Below, in pieces: positions 5,265 to 14,367 of a stretch of 36,057 nucleotides of DNA; position 1 is the first letter of the stretch, and every line of letters begins with the position of its first letter. The DNA lies in the IMG/VR virus record IMGVR_UViG_3300030329_004297, positions 1 through 36,057 of that record. The stretch is one strand, 5' to 3'. The stretch comes from a virus. A program made the position numbers and the translations under genes. A model generated the notes under the pieces. That model was not told the origin of the DNA. It ran no database searches and was given only the letters and a program-made list of their open reading frames with translations.

Positions 5265-5673
5265 GGTACGAAGAGTAATTAGGTCTTTCATAAAAGATAT
5301 TATTTCTAAGGAGAAAGCAGAGAAGCTTATTCCTGGTAAACAAGATTTTACTAATCCTATAATAAAGGATATCTTATTTAAATTGGGGAGAACAAATGTT
5401 AGCTCTCCTAGTTATGCTATAGTAGAGCAGGGAATCAATGGGCATGATTGGCATACTGATATAGGGACAGATGGACATATGCAATGGTGTAATACAGGCG
5501 TAAGTATTTTATTAAAGAAATCTAAAGGTGGTTTGTTTAAATATAAAGAGCCTGATAAAGAATATACTCAAGATGAGCACTATTTAAGTGCTATAGTACA
5601 TTCAAATGACCAATGGCACATGGTAGAGAAATCAACGAAAGGAAGAACAGTTCTTTTAATGTTTTTAACATAA
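5239..5673 (+). CDS. 2-oxoglutarate/Fe(II)-dependent oxygenase-like protein
   Basis: The frame is open from 5224 to the stop at 5671-5673. It carries the marks of the prolyl-4-hydroxylase type oxygenase fold: an N-terminal helix pattern (VIRSFIKDIISKEKAEKLI), an iron-binding HxD (HTD, about 5452-5460), a distal His (QWHMVEK) and the following KGRTVLLMF with the 2-oxoglutarate-binding Arg. Such enzymes hydroxylate proteins, nucleotides or small molecules; the substrate here is unknown. The start is unclear. The first canonical codon is TTG at 5383, but this would remove the N-terminal helix. ATT at 5239 after AAAGG is my tentative choice; ATT 5278 and CTG 5248 are alternatives. It lies directly between the terminase genes and overlaps the large terminase start by one base. 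Confidence 0.6.
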   Translation: MTDLVKGSKVRRVIRSFIKDIISKEKAEKLIPGKQDFTNPIIKDILFKLGRTNVSSPSYAIVEQGINGHDWHTDIGTDGHMQWCNTGVSILLKKSKGGLFKYKEPDKEYTQDEHYLSAIVHSNDQWHMVEKSTKGRTVLLMFLT

Positions 5674-7175
5674 TGGATTACGAAGAACAATATGAACAGT
5701 TACAGGCTTTAAAAAAGCTTCGTAATAACATGGCTTTATTTGGAAAGCATTGTTTTCCTACTGCTTTAAAGAAGGCTACACCTCCTTTTCATAGTGAAGT
5801 ATATAAATATTTAGCAGATGATGAAAAGAGAAGAGTATTAATTGCTGCTCCTAGAGGTACAGCTAAATCTACAGTAACTACACTTATATATCCTTTATGG
5901 AGAGCAGCATTTAAATCTAGTGATGAAGAATTATTTATAGTTATTATATCTGAATCACAGGCTCAATCTATTAATTTCCTATCTCGTATTAAATATCATT
6001 TGACTTATAGTAACGAGTTTAAAGCTATATTTGGCAATTTAGGTCCTGAAACGGCATCTAAATGGACTCACACGGATATTATATTAGCTAATGGTACTAG
6101 AATGGTAGCTGTAGGTACAGGTCAAAGAGTTAGGGGTTTCCTACAGGGAGATACTCGTCCTAATTTAATCGTAGTAGATGACTTTGAATCAGAGCTTAAT
6201 GCATTTACACCAGAAGCTAGAGCTAAAAATAGAAAGTGGTTAACAGAAGCTGTTATACCTTCTTTATCTGATGATGGTAAAATAGCTATGATTGGAACCG
6301 TTATATCAGAAGATTGCTTTTTATGCTGGGCAAAAGAATCAAGTGCTTGGAATGTATTATGGTTTGCTATTTGGGACGACGATGAAAAGAGTATATGGCC
6401 TGAAAGATTTCCAAGAGAACGAATATTAGGGATAAAAGAAGAATTTAAATCAGTAGGTAATATAAATGGATTTTTCCAGGAGTATATGAATATAGCACAA
6501 TCTCCTGATGATGCTCCTTTTCAGCCTGCTTGGATTAAAATGCATAATTGGGAATATAAAAGATTACAAGGACAAAATTGTTTAGTACAAAACTATGGAG
6601 ATAAAGACAATGAAAAAATTAAACCTGTTGAATTATATACTGGAGTTGACCCTGCAAGCTCTTTGTCTGCTAGGGCTGATTATTTTGTTATCACCACTAT
6701 TGCTATTGATAATGAAAATAACAAATATATTGTAGATGTTTATAGAAATAGAATATCCCCAGCAGAACAACCTAAATTAATAATAGATACATTTAAAAAG
6801 TTTAGACCAAGAAGAATTAAAGTGGAAACTGTAGGGTATCAAGAAGCTTTAAGAACTGCAGTAAGAGAACTTATGAGAGAAGAAAGTTTATATATACCAG
6901 GTTTAGAATCTGGTGTAAAGCCAAGAAACAGTAAATCAGAAAGGTTACTATCACTAGTCCCTTTATTTGCTAAAGGTAAGTTTTATTTTAGACCTGAAGA
7001 TATAAAGGCACAGCAAGAGTTTTTATCTTATCCTAAAGGTAAACATGACGATATAATGGATTCAGTATGGACTGCATTAGATGGAGCTAAACCATGTAGA
7101 AGAGCTGATTTTACATTATTATCTAAAGATGAATTAAGGAAACAAAAGAAAACTCTTGACTGGTTGACTATGTAA
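5673..7175 (+). CDS. terL: Terminase large subunit, 500 aa
   Basis: The DNA-packaging motor: an ATPase that pumps DNA through the portal and a nuclease that cuts the concatemer. Visible motifs are the variant Walker A APRGTAKST (about residues 59-67), Walker B LIVVDD followed by an acidic residue (about 165-172), and the RNase H-like nuclease acidic residues in GVDPASS (Asp 326) and HDDIMDS (about 458-464). Length is normal for the family. The frame could extend back to 5613, but the ATG at 5673 overlaps the stop of the upstream gene and begins MDYEEQYEQL, so I chose it. It is followed after 16 bases by the portal gene, the usual packaging order. Confidence 0.95.
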   Translation: MDYEEQYEQLQALKKLRNNMALFGKHCFPTALKKATPPFHSEVYKYLADDEKRRVLIAAPRGTAKSTVTTLIYPLWRAAFKSSDEELFIVIISESQAQSINFLSRIKYHLTYSNEFKAIFGNLGPETASKWTHTDIILANGTRMVAVGTGQRVRGFLQGDTRPNLIVVDDFESELNAFTPEARAKNRKWLTEAVIPSLSDDGKIAMIGTVISEDCFLCWAKESSAWNVLWFAIWDDDEKSIWPERFPRERILGIKEEFKSVGNINGFFQEYMNIAQSPDDAPFQPAWIKMHNWEYKRLQGQNCLVQNYGDKDNEKIKPVELYTGVDPASSLSARADYFVITTIAIDNENNKYIVDVYRNRISPAEQPKLIIDTFKKFRPRRIKVETVGYQEALRTAVRELMREESLYIPGLESGVKPRNSKSERLLSLVPLFAKGKFYFRPEDIKAQQEFLSYPKGKHDDIMDSVWTALDGAKPCRRADFTLLSKDELRKQKKTLDWLTM

Positions 7176-7191
7176 TTCGTAAATTAAGCAG

Positions 7192-9402
7192 ATGGCATAT
7201 ACTAAAAAAGACGGCAAATCTAATAAATCTATAGTTGATGACACTCTAGATATCTTCGACAAGTACTCTTCAAAAAGAGATACTTGGGCTAATCAAGCTA
7301 AAGAAGATAAAGAATTTAGATTAGGAAAACAATGGACAGCAAGCCAGAAATCAACTTTAGAAAGTAGAGGACAAGCTCCTATAGTTATTAACAGGATACA
7401 TCCTGCTGTTGAATCTGCAAAAGCTATGCTTACTTCTAATAGACCTTCTTTTAGATGTGCTCCTAGAGAAGATTCAGATAATAAGACCGCTCAAGTCATG
7501 AGTGCATTATTATCTTATATGTATGATATTTCTGGTGGTAGAGATGTTATTAGACAAGTAGTAGATGATTATTATGTTATGGGAGTAGGATACATACAAG
7601 TATACCAAGACCCTATGATGGATAATGGGAAAGGTGAAGTATGTTTTCATGATATAGACCCATTAGATGTATATGTTGACCCTAATAGTCGACATAAGTT
7701 TTTTGACGATGCTGAAAATATTATAGTTTCTAAGTTATTTACCAAAGAACAAGCTAAGAAAATGTATCCAATGTATAATAGTGTCATTGATAATGCTGCG
7801 GATGCTTCAGGTAATAGATTTGACTTTAATGCTCCTTCTACGAACAGAGTTGATGATGGTGAAACTCAATTTCCTGAAGATGTAGGTAGACTTGATAACC
7901 AGGAATATATAAGAGGTTATGAGAGATATTCTATGGTTGATGTTAAGGAAATAAGAACATTTGAAAAGTTCTCTGGTGGAGAGGAAGTATTTGAAGAGGA
8001 GAATTTTGAGGCTTATATACAAAGACCAGCTTGGATTATTAATGGTCAAATATTAACTGATGGCGAGCAAGCACAACAGCTTTATCAGCAACTTTTAGAA
8101 CAAAGAGAAATGATGAAGCAACAACAAGCTAATCAAATGCTAGAATTAGGATATAGTGAAGAAGCACAAATTCCAGATACTGAAATACAGTTTGAAGAAA
8201 TAAATCATGGGATGCTTATTGACCAAGGTCAAATAGAAATTGTTAGAATAACTAATAAAAAAGTTAAACAATGTGTTATAGTAGGAGATAAATTGCTATA
8301 TAAAAGGATTCTACCTATAGGCAAATATCCTATTGTTCCTATAATGAATATTCATACAAGAACTCCTTATCCTATGAGTGATGTAAGAATGGTCAAAGGT
8401 TTACAAGAATATATAAATAAAACACGCTCTTTGATAATTGCACATGCAACTACAAGTACTAATACAAAGATACTTGTTCCTGAAGGAAGTGTTGATATGA
8501 AAGACTTTGAAGAGAAATGGGCACAGCCTGGAGTAGCAATACCATATGACCCTACTGATGGGGCTCCTATGCCAGTACAACCCACGCCTCTTCCAAATGA
8601 ATTATATCAGAATGAAACATCTGCAAAAGCAGATATTGACCATACTTTAGGTTTGTATGAAATGATGATGGGAAATTCGCAGGCTGCTCCTCAAACATAT
8701 AAAGCTACTATATCTATAGATGAATTTGGTCAAAGGAAAATGAAATCTAAATTAGCTGATATTGAAGCTGGACTTGTAAGAGTTGGTCAAATAGCTATTC
8801 CTTTAATGCAACAACTGTATAGCGAAAGAAAGGTATTTAGAGTTATTCAACCTAATAATTCTATTAATGAATATGTTATTAATAAAAAGTTAATTGATGA
8901 TAAAAGTGGAGAAATCAAAATTATTAATGATATATCGGTAGGATTATATGATGTTATTGTTGTAGCAGGGTCTACATTACCAAGTAATAGATACGCTGAA
9001 CTTGAGTTCTATATGGATGCATATCAAAAAGGATTGATAGACCAACAAGAAGTTCTTAAGAAAACAGAAGTATTTGATATGGAAGGTGTTTTACAGAGAA
9101 CTGATATGATTGCTCAATTAGAAGCACAATTGAATCAAGCATCAGAAGAAATTAAACGGCTAAAAGGTGATTTACAAACACGAGATAGAGAAGCCGTGAA
9201 TTTAAAGAAAAAAGTTGAAGTCGAAAAATTCAAAGGAGACCTAGACCAGGTTAGTAATAAAGCTAAAGCTGCAGGTACTCTTTATGAAAAAAGACTTGAT
9301 GATAGTTTATCCACTGTAAAAACGCAGCTAAAAGATGCTGCAAATAAAACAAGCTTACCTCCTTCTGGTGGAAAAGGAGCAGCAAAAAGGAGAAGAAAGT
9401 AA
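7192..9402 (+). CDS. Portal protein, P22-like, 736 aa
   Basis: Forms the dodecameric portal ring through which DNA enters and leaves the capsid, with docking sites for the terminase and connector proteins. The N-terminal region (RDTWANQAKEDKEFRLGKQW, then VINRIHPAVESAKAMLTSNRPSFR) is characteristic of P22-type portals of podoviruses. The size, over 700 residues, also matches that group rather than the smaller siphovirus portals. The C-terminal part (about residues 625-720) is a long charged coiled coil with a very basic end (GAAKRRRK), resembling the barrel extension of P22 portals. The ribosome-binding site is weak. It overlaps the scaffold gene by one base. Confidence 0.92.
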   Translation: MAYTKKDGKSNKSIVDDTLDIFDKYSSKRDTWANQAKEDKEFRLGKQWTASQKSTLESRGQAPIVINRIHPAVESAKAMLTSNRPSFRCAPREDSDNKTAQVMSALLSYMYDISGGRDVIRQVVDDYYVMGVGYIQVYQDPMMDNGKGEVCFHDIDPLDVYVDPNSRHKFFDDAENIIVSKLFTKEQAKKMYPMYNSVIDNAADASGNRFDFNAPSTNRVDDGETQFPEDVGRLDNQEYIRGYERYSMVDVKEIRTFEKFSGGEEVFEEENFEAYIQRPAWIINGQILTDGEQAQQLYQQLLEQREMMKQQQANQMLELGYSEEAQIPDTEIQFEEINHGMLIDQGQIEIVRITNKKVKQCVIVGDKLLYKRILPIGKYPIVPIMNIHTRTPYPMSDVRMVKGLQEYINKTRSLIIAHATTSTNTKILVPEGSVDMKDFEEKWAQPGVAIPYDPTDGAPMPVQPTPLPNELYQNETSAKADIDHTLGLYEMMMGNSQAAPQTYKATISIDEFGQRKMKSKLADIEAGLVRVGQIAIPLMQQLYSERKVFRVIQPNNSINEYVINKKLIDDKSGEIKIINDISVGLYDVIVVAGSTLPSNRYAELEFYMDAYQKGLIDQQEVLKKTEVFDMEGVLQRTDMIAQLEAQLNQASEEIKRLKGDLQTRDREAVNLKKKVEVEKFKGDLDQVSNKAKAAGTLYEKRLDDSLSTVKTQLKDAANKTSLPPSGGKGAAKRRRK

Positions 9403-10340
9403 TGTCAGATAATAATACGAATATGGATACCCCGGAACAAGCTAATACTCAGTACCAATCATTGGAAGAAGCAGTATTTGACTCGGGCTCCACAACGAAT
9501 GATGCTTTCACAAAAAACGTTCCTCAGGAACAACCTACTGAACCAGCTCCTGAACAAGGACAACCTGAAGTAAGTAATCAGGAAAATATTCCTATTAGCG
9601 AAAATAATGATGAAAAAAGATATCAATATTGGCAATCGCAAGCTGATAAGTATAAAAACGAGTTAAATGCTTTGCAAGAACAGCAGTCTCAAGCTTTTGC
9701 TCAGCAACAAACTCAAGTACCTCAGCAACAAACGGCTCAAGAGCCTCAACAGGAAACTTTTCCAGATGCACCTGAGAGACCTATTCAACCTCGTACTTTT
9801 AATAGAGAAGAAGCTTATAGTGACCCATCTAGCGAGAGTGCAAGGTATATGAATGAATTAGAAGATTGGCGTGATGATATGAATGAATATAATAGCATTA
9901 AAGCTCAATATCAAACTGCTTTAGTTGAAGAGAAACTTAATAACATGGAAGCTGAAAGGCAAAATGAAATTAAAAGACAGCAAGCCGCTGCTCAAGCTCA
10001 ACAACAACAGCAAGAGATAACAAATCATGTTAGAGGTAATTATGGCATGAATGAGGCTGAAGCTGCTGATTTTGTTCAAAAAATGTCAGACCCTAATTCA
10101 ATAACAGTCGATAATCTTGTTCAACTATACAGAATGCAACAAGGTAATGCAGCACCGCAGCAAAATCCTGCACCTGCACAACCTAGTTCTGCATTTACAC
10201 AAACTCAGAATGCGCAACAAGTTCCATCTCCGATGGGAGTTATGCCTTCTGGGAATACAAGCCATGACGGTAGAAGTATAGAAGATAAGATGATGGACAA
10301 AATGGTGGGGAATTTTAATGAAAAAAACCCCTGGAAGTAA
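9402..10340 (+). CDS. Probable scaffolding protein, 312 aa
   Basis: Lies between portal and major capsid genes, the standard place for a scaffold. The product is acidic and extremely Gln-rich, with long helical stretches (AQQQTQVPQQQ, QQAAAQAQQQQQ) and a short basic C-terminus (MVGNFNEKNPWK), like many phage scaffolds whose C-terminus contacts the capsid protein. It would guide procapsid assembly and leave before maturation. There is no protease signature in this or neighbouring genes. Low-complexity sequence prevents a family-level call, so the assignment rests on position and composition. Confidence 0.75.
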   Translation: MSDNNTNMDTPEQANTQYQSLEEAVFDSGSTTNDAFTKNVPQEQPTEPAPEQGQPEVSNQENIPISENNDEKRYQYWQSQADKYKNELNALQEQQSQAFAQQQTQVPQQQTAQEPQQETFPDAPERPIQPRTFNREEAYSDPSSESARYMNELEDWRDDMNEYNSIKAQYQTALVEEKLNNMEAERQNEIKRQQAAAQAQQQQQEITNHVRGNYGMNEAEAADFVQKMSDPNSITVDNLVQLYRMQQGNAAPQQNPAPAQPSSAFTQTQNAQQVPSPMGVMPSGNTSHDGRSIEDKMMDKMVGNFNEKNPWK

Positions 10341-10410
10341 TTTTAATTTAACACCCTACTTGAAGGCCTAACAAGGTAGCTGATAGAGGGATTAATAAGG
10401 ATGGTACGCA
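10341..10410 (+). promoter_or_regulatory. Leader of the major capsid gene with a weak hairpin
   Basis: One of the few real gaps in the late unit. CTACTTG (10356-10362) pairs with CAAGGTAG (10372-10379) with one bulged base and a 9-base loop. An AAGGA lies before the ATG. I see no match to the TGTATATTAT promoter layout here, so an RNA-level role (stability or translation) is more likely than a promoter. Confidence 0.3.
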
Positions 10411-11820
10411 ATGGCGAACACAACGTTTTACTCAGGTCAAGCTGGTAACGATGTTGCTTCTAGTGTTGATATTAACGATACTAGGCGAAAGTTTAATTTC
10501 GGCGACAGAGTAGCAGAGCTTGCACCAATGCAAAGTCCATTCTTCGTATATTTATCGAAGGTGGCAAAAAAAGCTACAAATGACCCTGTTTTTAAGTTCT
10601 TAGAACAGAGACATCAGTGGCAAAGACGTAATTTTGAAATAAAGACAGCGGATGTTTTAGCTGACGGCGGAGCAATTACAGCGAATGGTAGTGCAACTTT
10701 GGCAGCAGATGAAGATTTGCTACTAACTTGTAAATATGATTCATATGGAAGAATCTCTTCTGGAGATACATGTGACTTTATATTACCAGGAAATGTAATA
10801 GCATTAAAAGCTGATGATGGTGTTGTTTATAAGTTTAGAATTAAAGAAGATGCAGCTTTTACTTCTTCTACTTCTTCTTATAGTGCAACTTCTCCAGCAA
10901 CAGCTCAAGTACATCATGATACTGATAGTGCAATAACTACTATTAATGCTGAGGCTTGTATTCCTTTACAAGACATCCCAGTAGATACTTCAATGTCTGT
11001 TGGAAATAAAGGTCAAGTAATCGGTAGTGCATGGACTGAAGGAAGTGACTCTCCTCTTGGTTGGGAAGATAAATTGTATGACAGAGAAGGTTATACACAA
11101 ATCTTCAAAACTGGTATGAGCATTTTCTCTGGTACATCATTAGCTACTGAATATAGAGGTATTGGTAATGAGTTTCAAAGAATCTGGCAAGATAAACTAA
11201 TGGAACACAAGATGGACATAGAGCAAGCAATGTTATTTGGTGCAGGTACTACTTTAAATGACCAATCAACATCTGCTCCTGTTAGAACATCTTGGGGTAT
11301 TTTGACATATAGTGAATCTTATGGTAAGGTTTACAATATGTCTTATAGTTCATCTGGCTATGATGCTTTCTTAGATGCAATGGAAGATTTCTTTGCTCCT
11401 GAGTCTGGTAATAGTGGTAATAAACTAGTTCTAGCTTCTAGAAAAGTTATTACTTACTTGAACAAACTTGGAAGTGGAAGTTTCTTAAATAATTCTGTAG
11501 GTTCATCTCAATATCGATTAGATGTTAATACAGTTCCTGGTGCTTTTGGGCACACAGTAACAGTTGTTAACACTATATTTGGTAACCTTCATTTTGTTCA
11601 AGAGCCTTTATTAAGAGGTCCTTGGGAAGATTACTGTGTAGCGGTTGATTTGAAAAACTGTTCTTACAGACCACTTGTGGGTAATGGTGTGAGTCGAGAC
11701 ACCTTCATTGAAACTAATGTACAAGACAACGGTGTTGATGGTCGAACAGACCAAATCATCACAGAAGCTGGCTTGGAAATTCAGTTACCTGAAACTCACG
11801 CAATTCTTAAATTTTCTTAA
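10411..11820 (+). CDS. Major capsid protein, SU10-like, 469 aa
   Basis: The main shell protein, expected to adopt the HK97 fold. The N-terminus (TFYSGQAGNDVASSVDINDTRR..FNFGDRVAELAPMQSPFFVYLSKVA) matches the pattern I know from SU10/DUF5309-type capsid proteins of aquatic podovirus-like phages. The C-terminal region contains the typical late strand and loop sequence (VAVDLKNCSYRPLVGNG...DGRTDQIITEAGLEIQLPETHAIL). Length is normal for a capsid protein without a large inserted domain. It follows the scaffold and is followed by beta-rich virion proteins. No cleavage site or capsid protease gene is evident. Confidence 0.92.
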   Translation: MANTTFYSGQAGNDVASSVDINDTRRKFNFGDRVAELAPMQSPFFVYLSKVAKKATNDPVFKFLEQRHQWQRRNFEIKTADVLADGGAITANGSATLAADEDLLLTCKYDSYGRISSGDTCDFILPGNVIALKADDGVVYKFRIKEDAAFTSSTSSYSATSPATAQVHHDTDSAITTINAEACIPLQDIPVDTSMSVGNKGQVIGSAWTEGSDSPLGWEDKLYDREGYTQIFKTGMSIFSGTSLATEYRGIGNEFQRIWQDKLMEHKMDIEQAMLFGAGTTLNDQSTSAPVRTSWGILTYSESYGKVYNMSYSSSGYDAFLDAMEDFFAPESGNSGNKLVLASRKVITYLNKLGSGSFLNNSVGSSQYRLDVNTVPGAFGHTVTVVNTIFGNLHFVQEPLLRGPWEDYCVAVDLKNCSYRPLVGNGVSRDTFIETNVQDNGVDGRTDQIITEAGLEIQLPETHAILKFS

Positions 11821-11835
11821 GGGGAGGATAGTTAA

Positions 11836-12345
11836 ATGGCAGTAGTAGGAATAGCAAATGGTACTATAACTGAAGGTACTACTCACCCTAATGATTCAGA
11901 ATACAGTACTTGGGTAGAAAAAGATGAAGGTGGTATTATGTATCTAACTACACCTACCATCGACCCTACTGATACTGATGCTGAAATTGTTAGCCCAGGA
12001 ATACCTGGGGCTTTAGTAAATGGACAGAAGATTATCGTTGGTTTTAATACTACAACAGCAGGTGCTGATGTTACATCTGATTTTCATATAGATGGTTCTA
12101 TTGATGGTAAAAACTGGGTAATGATAGGCAGTTCATTAGACGATGACGTTGAACCTGATACAACAGGGGTTCAACTTTATACAGTTGATTTATCTAGTTA
12201 TACATTACCGTGGTATAGATTAGCATGGAATGATGGTACTGATAATGTAACTACTTGGCAAGGAGTTTTCTTTGTTGGTGGTTTAGCAGGCAATGCTAAT
12301 GTTGGTATGGATAACATTGGTGGTGTTGGTAAAGACCCATCGTAG
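11836..12345 (+). CDS. Beta-rich virion protein, likely head decoration, 169 aa
   Basis: Directly follows the capsid gene after a GGGGAGG ribosome-binding site. It is a beta-rich, acidic protein with the segment FHIDGSIDGKNWVMIGSS (about residues 75-92). The pattern GS-x-DG-x-N is shared with the gene at 12916 and resembles strands of jelly-roll or F5/8-like sandwiches. A decoration or capsid-stabilising protein is the best guess from position and composition. The C-terminus is a flexible glycine-rich tail. No membrane or catalytic features are seen. Confidence 0.75.
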   Translation: MAVVGIANGTITEGTTHPNDSEYSTWVEKDEGGIMYLTTPTIDPTDTDAEIVSPGIPGALVNGQKIIVGFNTTTAGADVTSDFHIDGSIDGKNWVMIGSSLDDDVEPDTTGVQLYTVDLSSYTLPWYRLAWNDGTDNVTTWQGVFFVGGLAGNANVGMDNIGGVGKDPS

Positions 12346-12366
12346 TAAGTGGTTAGTTTAACAATC

Positions 12367-12391
12367 GTGGAGGGGCCTTGTGCCCCTTCAC
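12367..12391 (+). terminator. Strong hairpin after the capsid/decoration pair
   Basis: GTGGAGGGGC (12367-12376) and GCCCCTTCAC (12382-12391) pair over 10 bp with a single G-U wobble and a 5-base loop. No T-run follows (ATTAACGG), so it is at most a weak terminator. It could trim expression after the capsid genes or protect the upstream message from exonucleases. The next gene's GGAG follows 8 bases later. Confidence 0.55.
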
Positions 12392-12406
12392 ATTAACGGA
12401 GAATGA

Positions 12407-12916
12407 ATGGCAAATTTAATAGAAGATAGTGGTAAATGGGGGCCTATAAAAGAAGGTAACGATATGTCTTTTAATGGAAGACAAATAGTTATAGACTTTG
12501 ATAATTCTGAAACTACTAGCATTATGTATACAAACCCATTTGGCGTCGCTATATCTACAGAAACAGAATTTATATGGAATACAGAAGCAGTTGATTGTGC
12601 TGATTCTGCTGACATGCAAATTATGTGGCAAGGAACAGATGACCCCTCTGTAGCAAATGCTGCTTCAGGAAGTGGTTCTGATATATCTGCTGAAGATACA
12701 GGTTGGACAACAGTTGAAATCATGGATTTAAATGGTAGTGCTAAATGCGATGCTAGAACAGCAGTTAATTTATCAGGAGTAGCTAATGTAGTTAATAAAG
12801 CTTACATGAGATTGAAGTTTATATTAACAGCTGCTAATCCTGGAGATGTAGATATAACTTGTAGACTAGTTAATCTTCCTGCAGTAGGAAGTATAACTCA
12901 TTCGGTGGCTTTATAA
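12407..12916 (+). CDS. Beta-rich virion protein, 169 aa
   Basis: Starts after the hairpin with a GGAG. It has alternating hydrophobic and polar strands (NGRQIVIDFDNSETTSIM, YMRLKFILTAANPGDVDITCRLV) and ends with a short strand, like its neighbours on both sides. It appears to be a member of a small tandem family of beta-sandwich proteins. Likely located on the virion surface. One-base overlap with the next gene. No specific function can be assigned. Confidence 0.72.
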   Translation: MANLIEDSGKWGPIKEGNDMSFNGRQIVIDFDNSETTSIMYTNPFGVAISTETEFIWNTEAVDCADSADMQIMWQGTDDPSVANAASGSGSDISAEDTGWTTVEIMDLNGSAKCDARTAVNLSGVANVVNKAYMRLKFILTAANPGDVDITCRLVNLPAVGSITHSVAL

Positions 12917-13383
12917 TGGCTGGCTCATCAAGCAAATGGACAACCTTAGGCAGTAATACGAACAGTACCATTAATACAGATTCGGCTGCAGAAGCTAACA
13001 TTGATATAAGTAGTAATGGCGGTATAAATGCACAAGTTAGACACGAATGCCATATGTGGCTAGTTGATGGAGCAGATACATCAACACAACCATTTGATTG
13101 GGCAATAGATACAGATTTTACAGTGGTCGTAAATAGTGCTAAACAAACTCTTTCAGACCCTGGTAATGTGGATGTAGATATAGAAGGCTCAGTTGATGGA
13201 GTTAATTATATTAAAATGGCAGATGTGATGACTTGGGATGCAGGTGCTGCTACTGTAGGTCAAGGAGTATATGATTATGAGGCAAGTGGAAGAATGCCTT
13301 TTATGAGAGTAACTTTAGATGGTGATGCTGTTGATAATTCAGATGCACCTATAAAGATTAATATTTTTATGCATGGGATATAA
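12916..13383 (+). CDS. Beta-rich virion protein, 155 aa
   Basis: Contains VDIEGSVDGVNYIKMADV (around residues 92-109), which lines up with the HIDGSIDGKNWVMIG segment of the gene at 11836, so the two are probably paralogues. It begins with a Ser/Thr/Asn-rich segment and ends with a strand pattern (PIKINIFMHGI). The start and stop overlap both neighbours by one base. A capsid-decorating or small fibre role is inferred from context only. Confidence 0.72.
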   Translation: MAGSSSKWTTLGSNTNSTINTDSAAEANIDISSNGGINAQVRHECHMWLVDGADTSTQPFDWAIDTDFTVVVNSAKQTLSDPGNVDVDIEGSVDGVNYIKMADVMTWDAGAATVGQGVYDYEASGRMPFMRVTLDGDAVDNSDAPIKINIFMHGI

Positions 13384-14354
13384 TGGCGATATTAGCGTCA
13401 AATGTTAATGGAGTAGCAGGCAAATGGAACCCTTATTATTATAAGCCTTTTGTTTTAGGTAGAATAAGCGATGGAATGGGTAGTAGTGATGGAACTGTTC
13501 ATATTACTCAAATTGATGGTGGAGCTGATGGAACTATAAAAAATGGTGTTTGTAATAGCTCTCATAATTGTGAGTTCTATTATATAGTAACTTTTAAAAA
13601 TACTAGTACAGATGCTTTTATAGTTAAAAAGTATGATTTAAATGATAATCTTGTAGATACTATAGAGGCTAGTGAAGGTTATAATTGGGATTTATCCGGG
13701 GGAACTGGCTTAGTAACTATAGATATAGGTGTTTCCATTTATTTTGGAAGTGCTACTACAGCAGAAGCAGATGATAGTTATAAGATAACTTTACCATCAT
13801 TTGACGCAATGGAAAGAAGAAAAATTTACCATGGAGGTTATTCTACTTTTATGAGAATGCCCCATTTCGAAGAGGTATCAGTTCATAGCGATATTATACC
13901 TTGTAATTTAAAAAATAAAAGTATAACTGTTTCTTTTAATCCTCCTGTATTAGATTATGGTGCTTCATTTGCATTGGAAGGATGTCATAGCGAAGAAGAT
14001 GCAGCTGGAAATTATGCTGTTAGTGCTATGTTAGAATGGAATATCAATCCAGATGGAGCAAATTCAAATGTAGCAGTAGGTACTTATGGATGGCATGCAG
14101 ATGAAACTTGGTCATTAGGTTCTGAAGCTGTCCATGACGTAAGTCCAGTATTAGATTTTCCAATGCATTCACAATTGCCAGCAAGTGATTTAGCTACAAG
14201 TAGTAGAGTTTCAGGTACAGGTCAGACACAAAATGTACAGGTAGCTGGAAGAGCTGGGCATGCAAAATTTAGATTAGAGTACGAAGAAGGAGTTGGAGGG
14301 TCAGCTCTAATGGCATATAATCAGTTTTGGCCCGTAATATTAACAATAGGTTAG
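13383..14354 (+). CDS. Virion protein of unknown role, 323 aa
   Basis: The longest of the beta-rich set behind the capsid gene. The N-terminal part (residues 1-150) is a beta-rich Gly/Asp/Thr region. The C-terminal part contains KSITVSFNPPVLDYGASFALEG and ends with strands around KFRLEYEEGVGG. It may combine two sandwich domains. Position argues for a head-surface or head-tail component. I do not recognise a family and no catalytic motif is visible. Confidence 0.7.
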   Translation: MAILASNVNGVAGKWNPYYYKPFVLGRISDGMGSSDGTVHITQIDGGADGTIKNGVCNSSHNCEFYYIVTFKNTSTDAFIVKKYDLNDNLVDTIEASEGYNWDLSGGTGLVTIDIGVSIYFGSATTAEADDSYKITLPSFDAMERRKIYHGGYSTFMRMPHFEEVSVHSDIIPCNLKNKSITVSFNPPVLDYGASFALEGCHSEEDAAGNYAVSAMLEWNINPDGANSNVAVGTYGWHADETWSLGSEAVHDVSPVLDFPMHSQLPASDLATSSRVSGTGQTQNVQVAGRAGHAKFRLEYEEGVGGSALMAYNQFWPVILTIG

Positions 14355-14367
14355 AAAAGGAGAAAAA

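Noticed and set aside
5613-5672. N-terminal extension of the large terminase
   Set aside because: Would overlap the oxygenase gene by 60 bases; the ATG at 5673 overlaps the stop exactly as in other coupled genes here.
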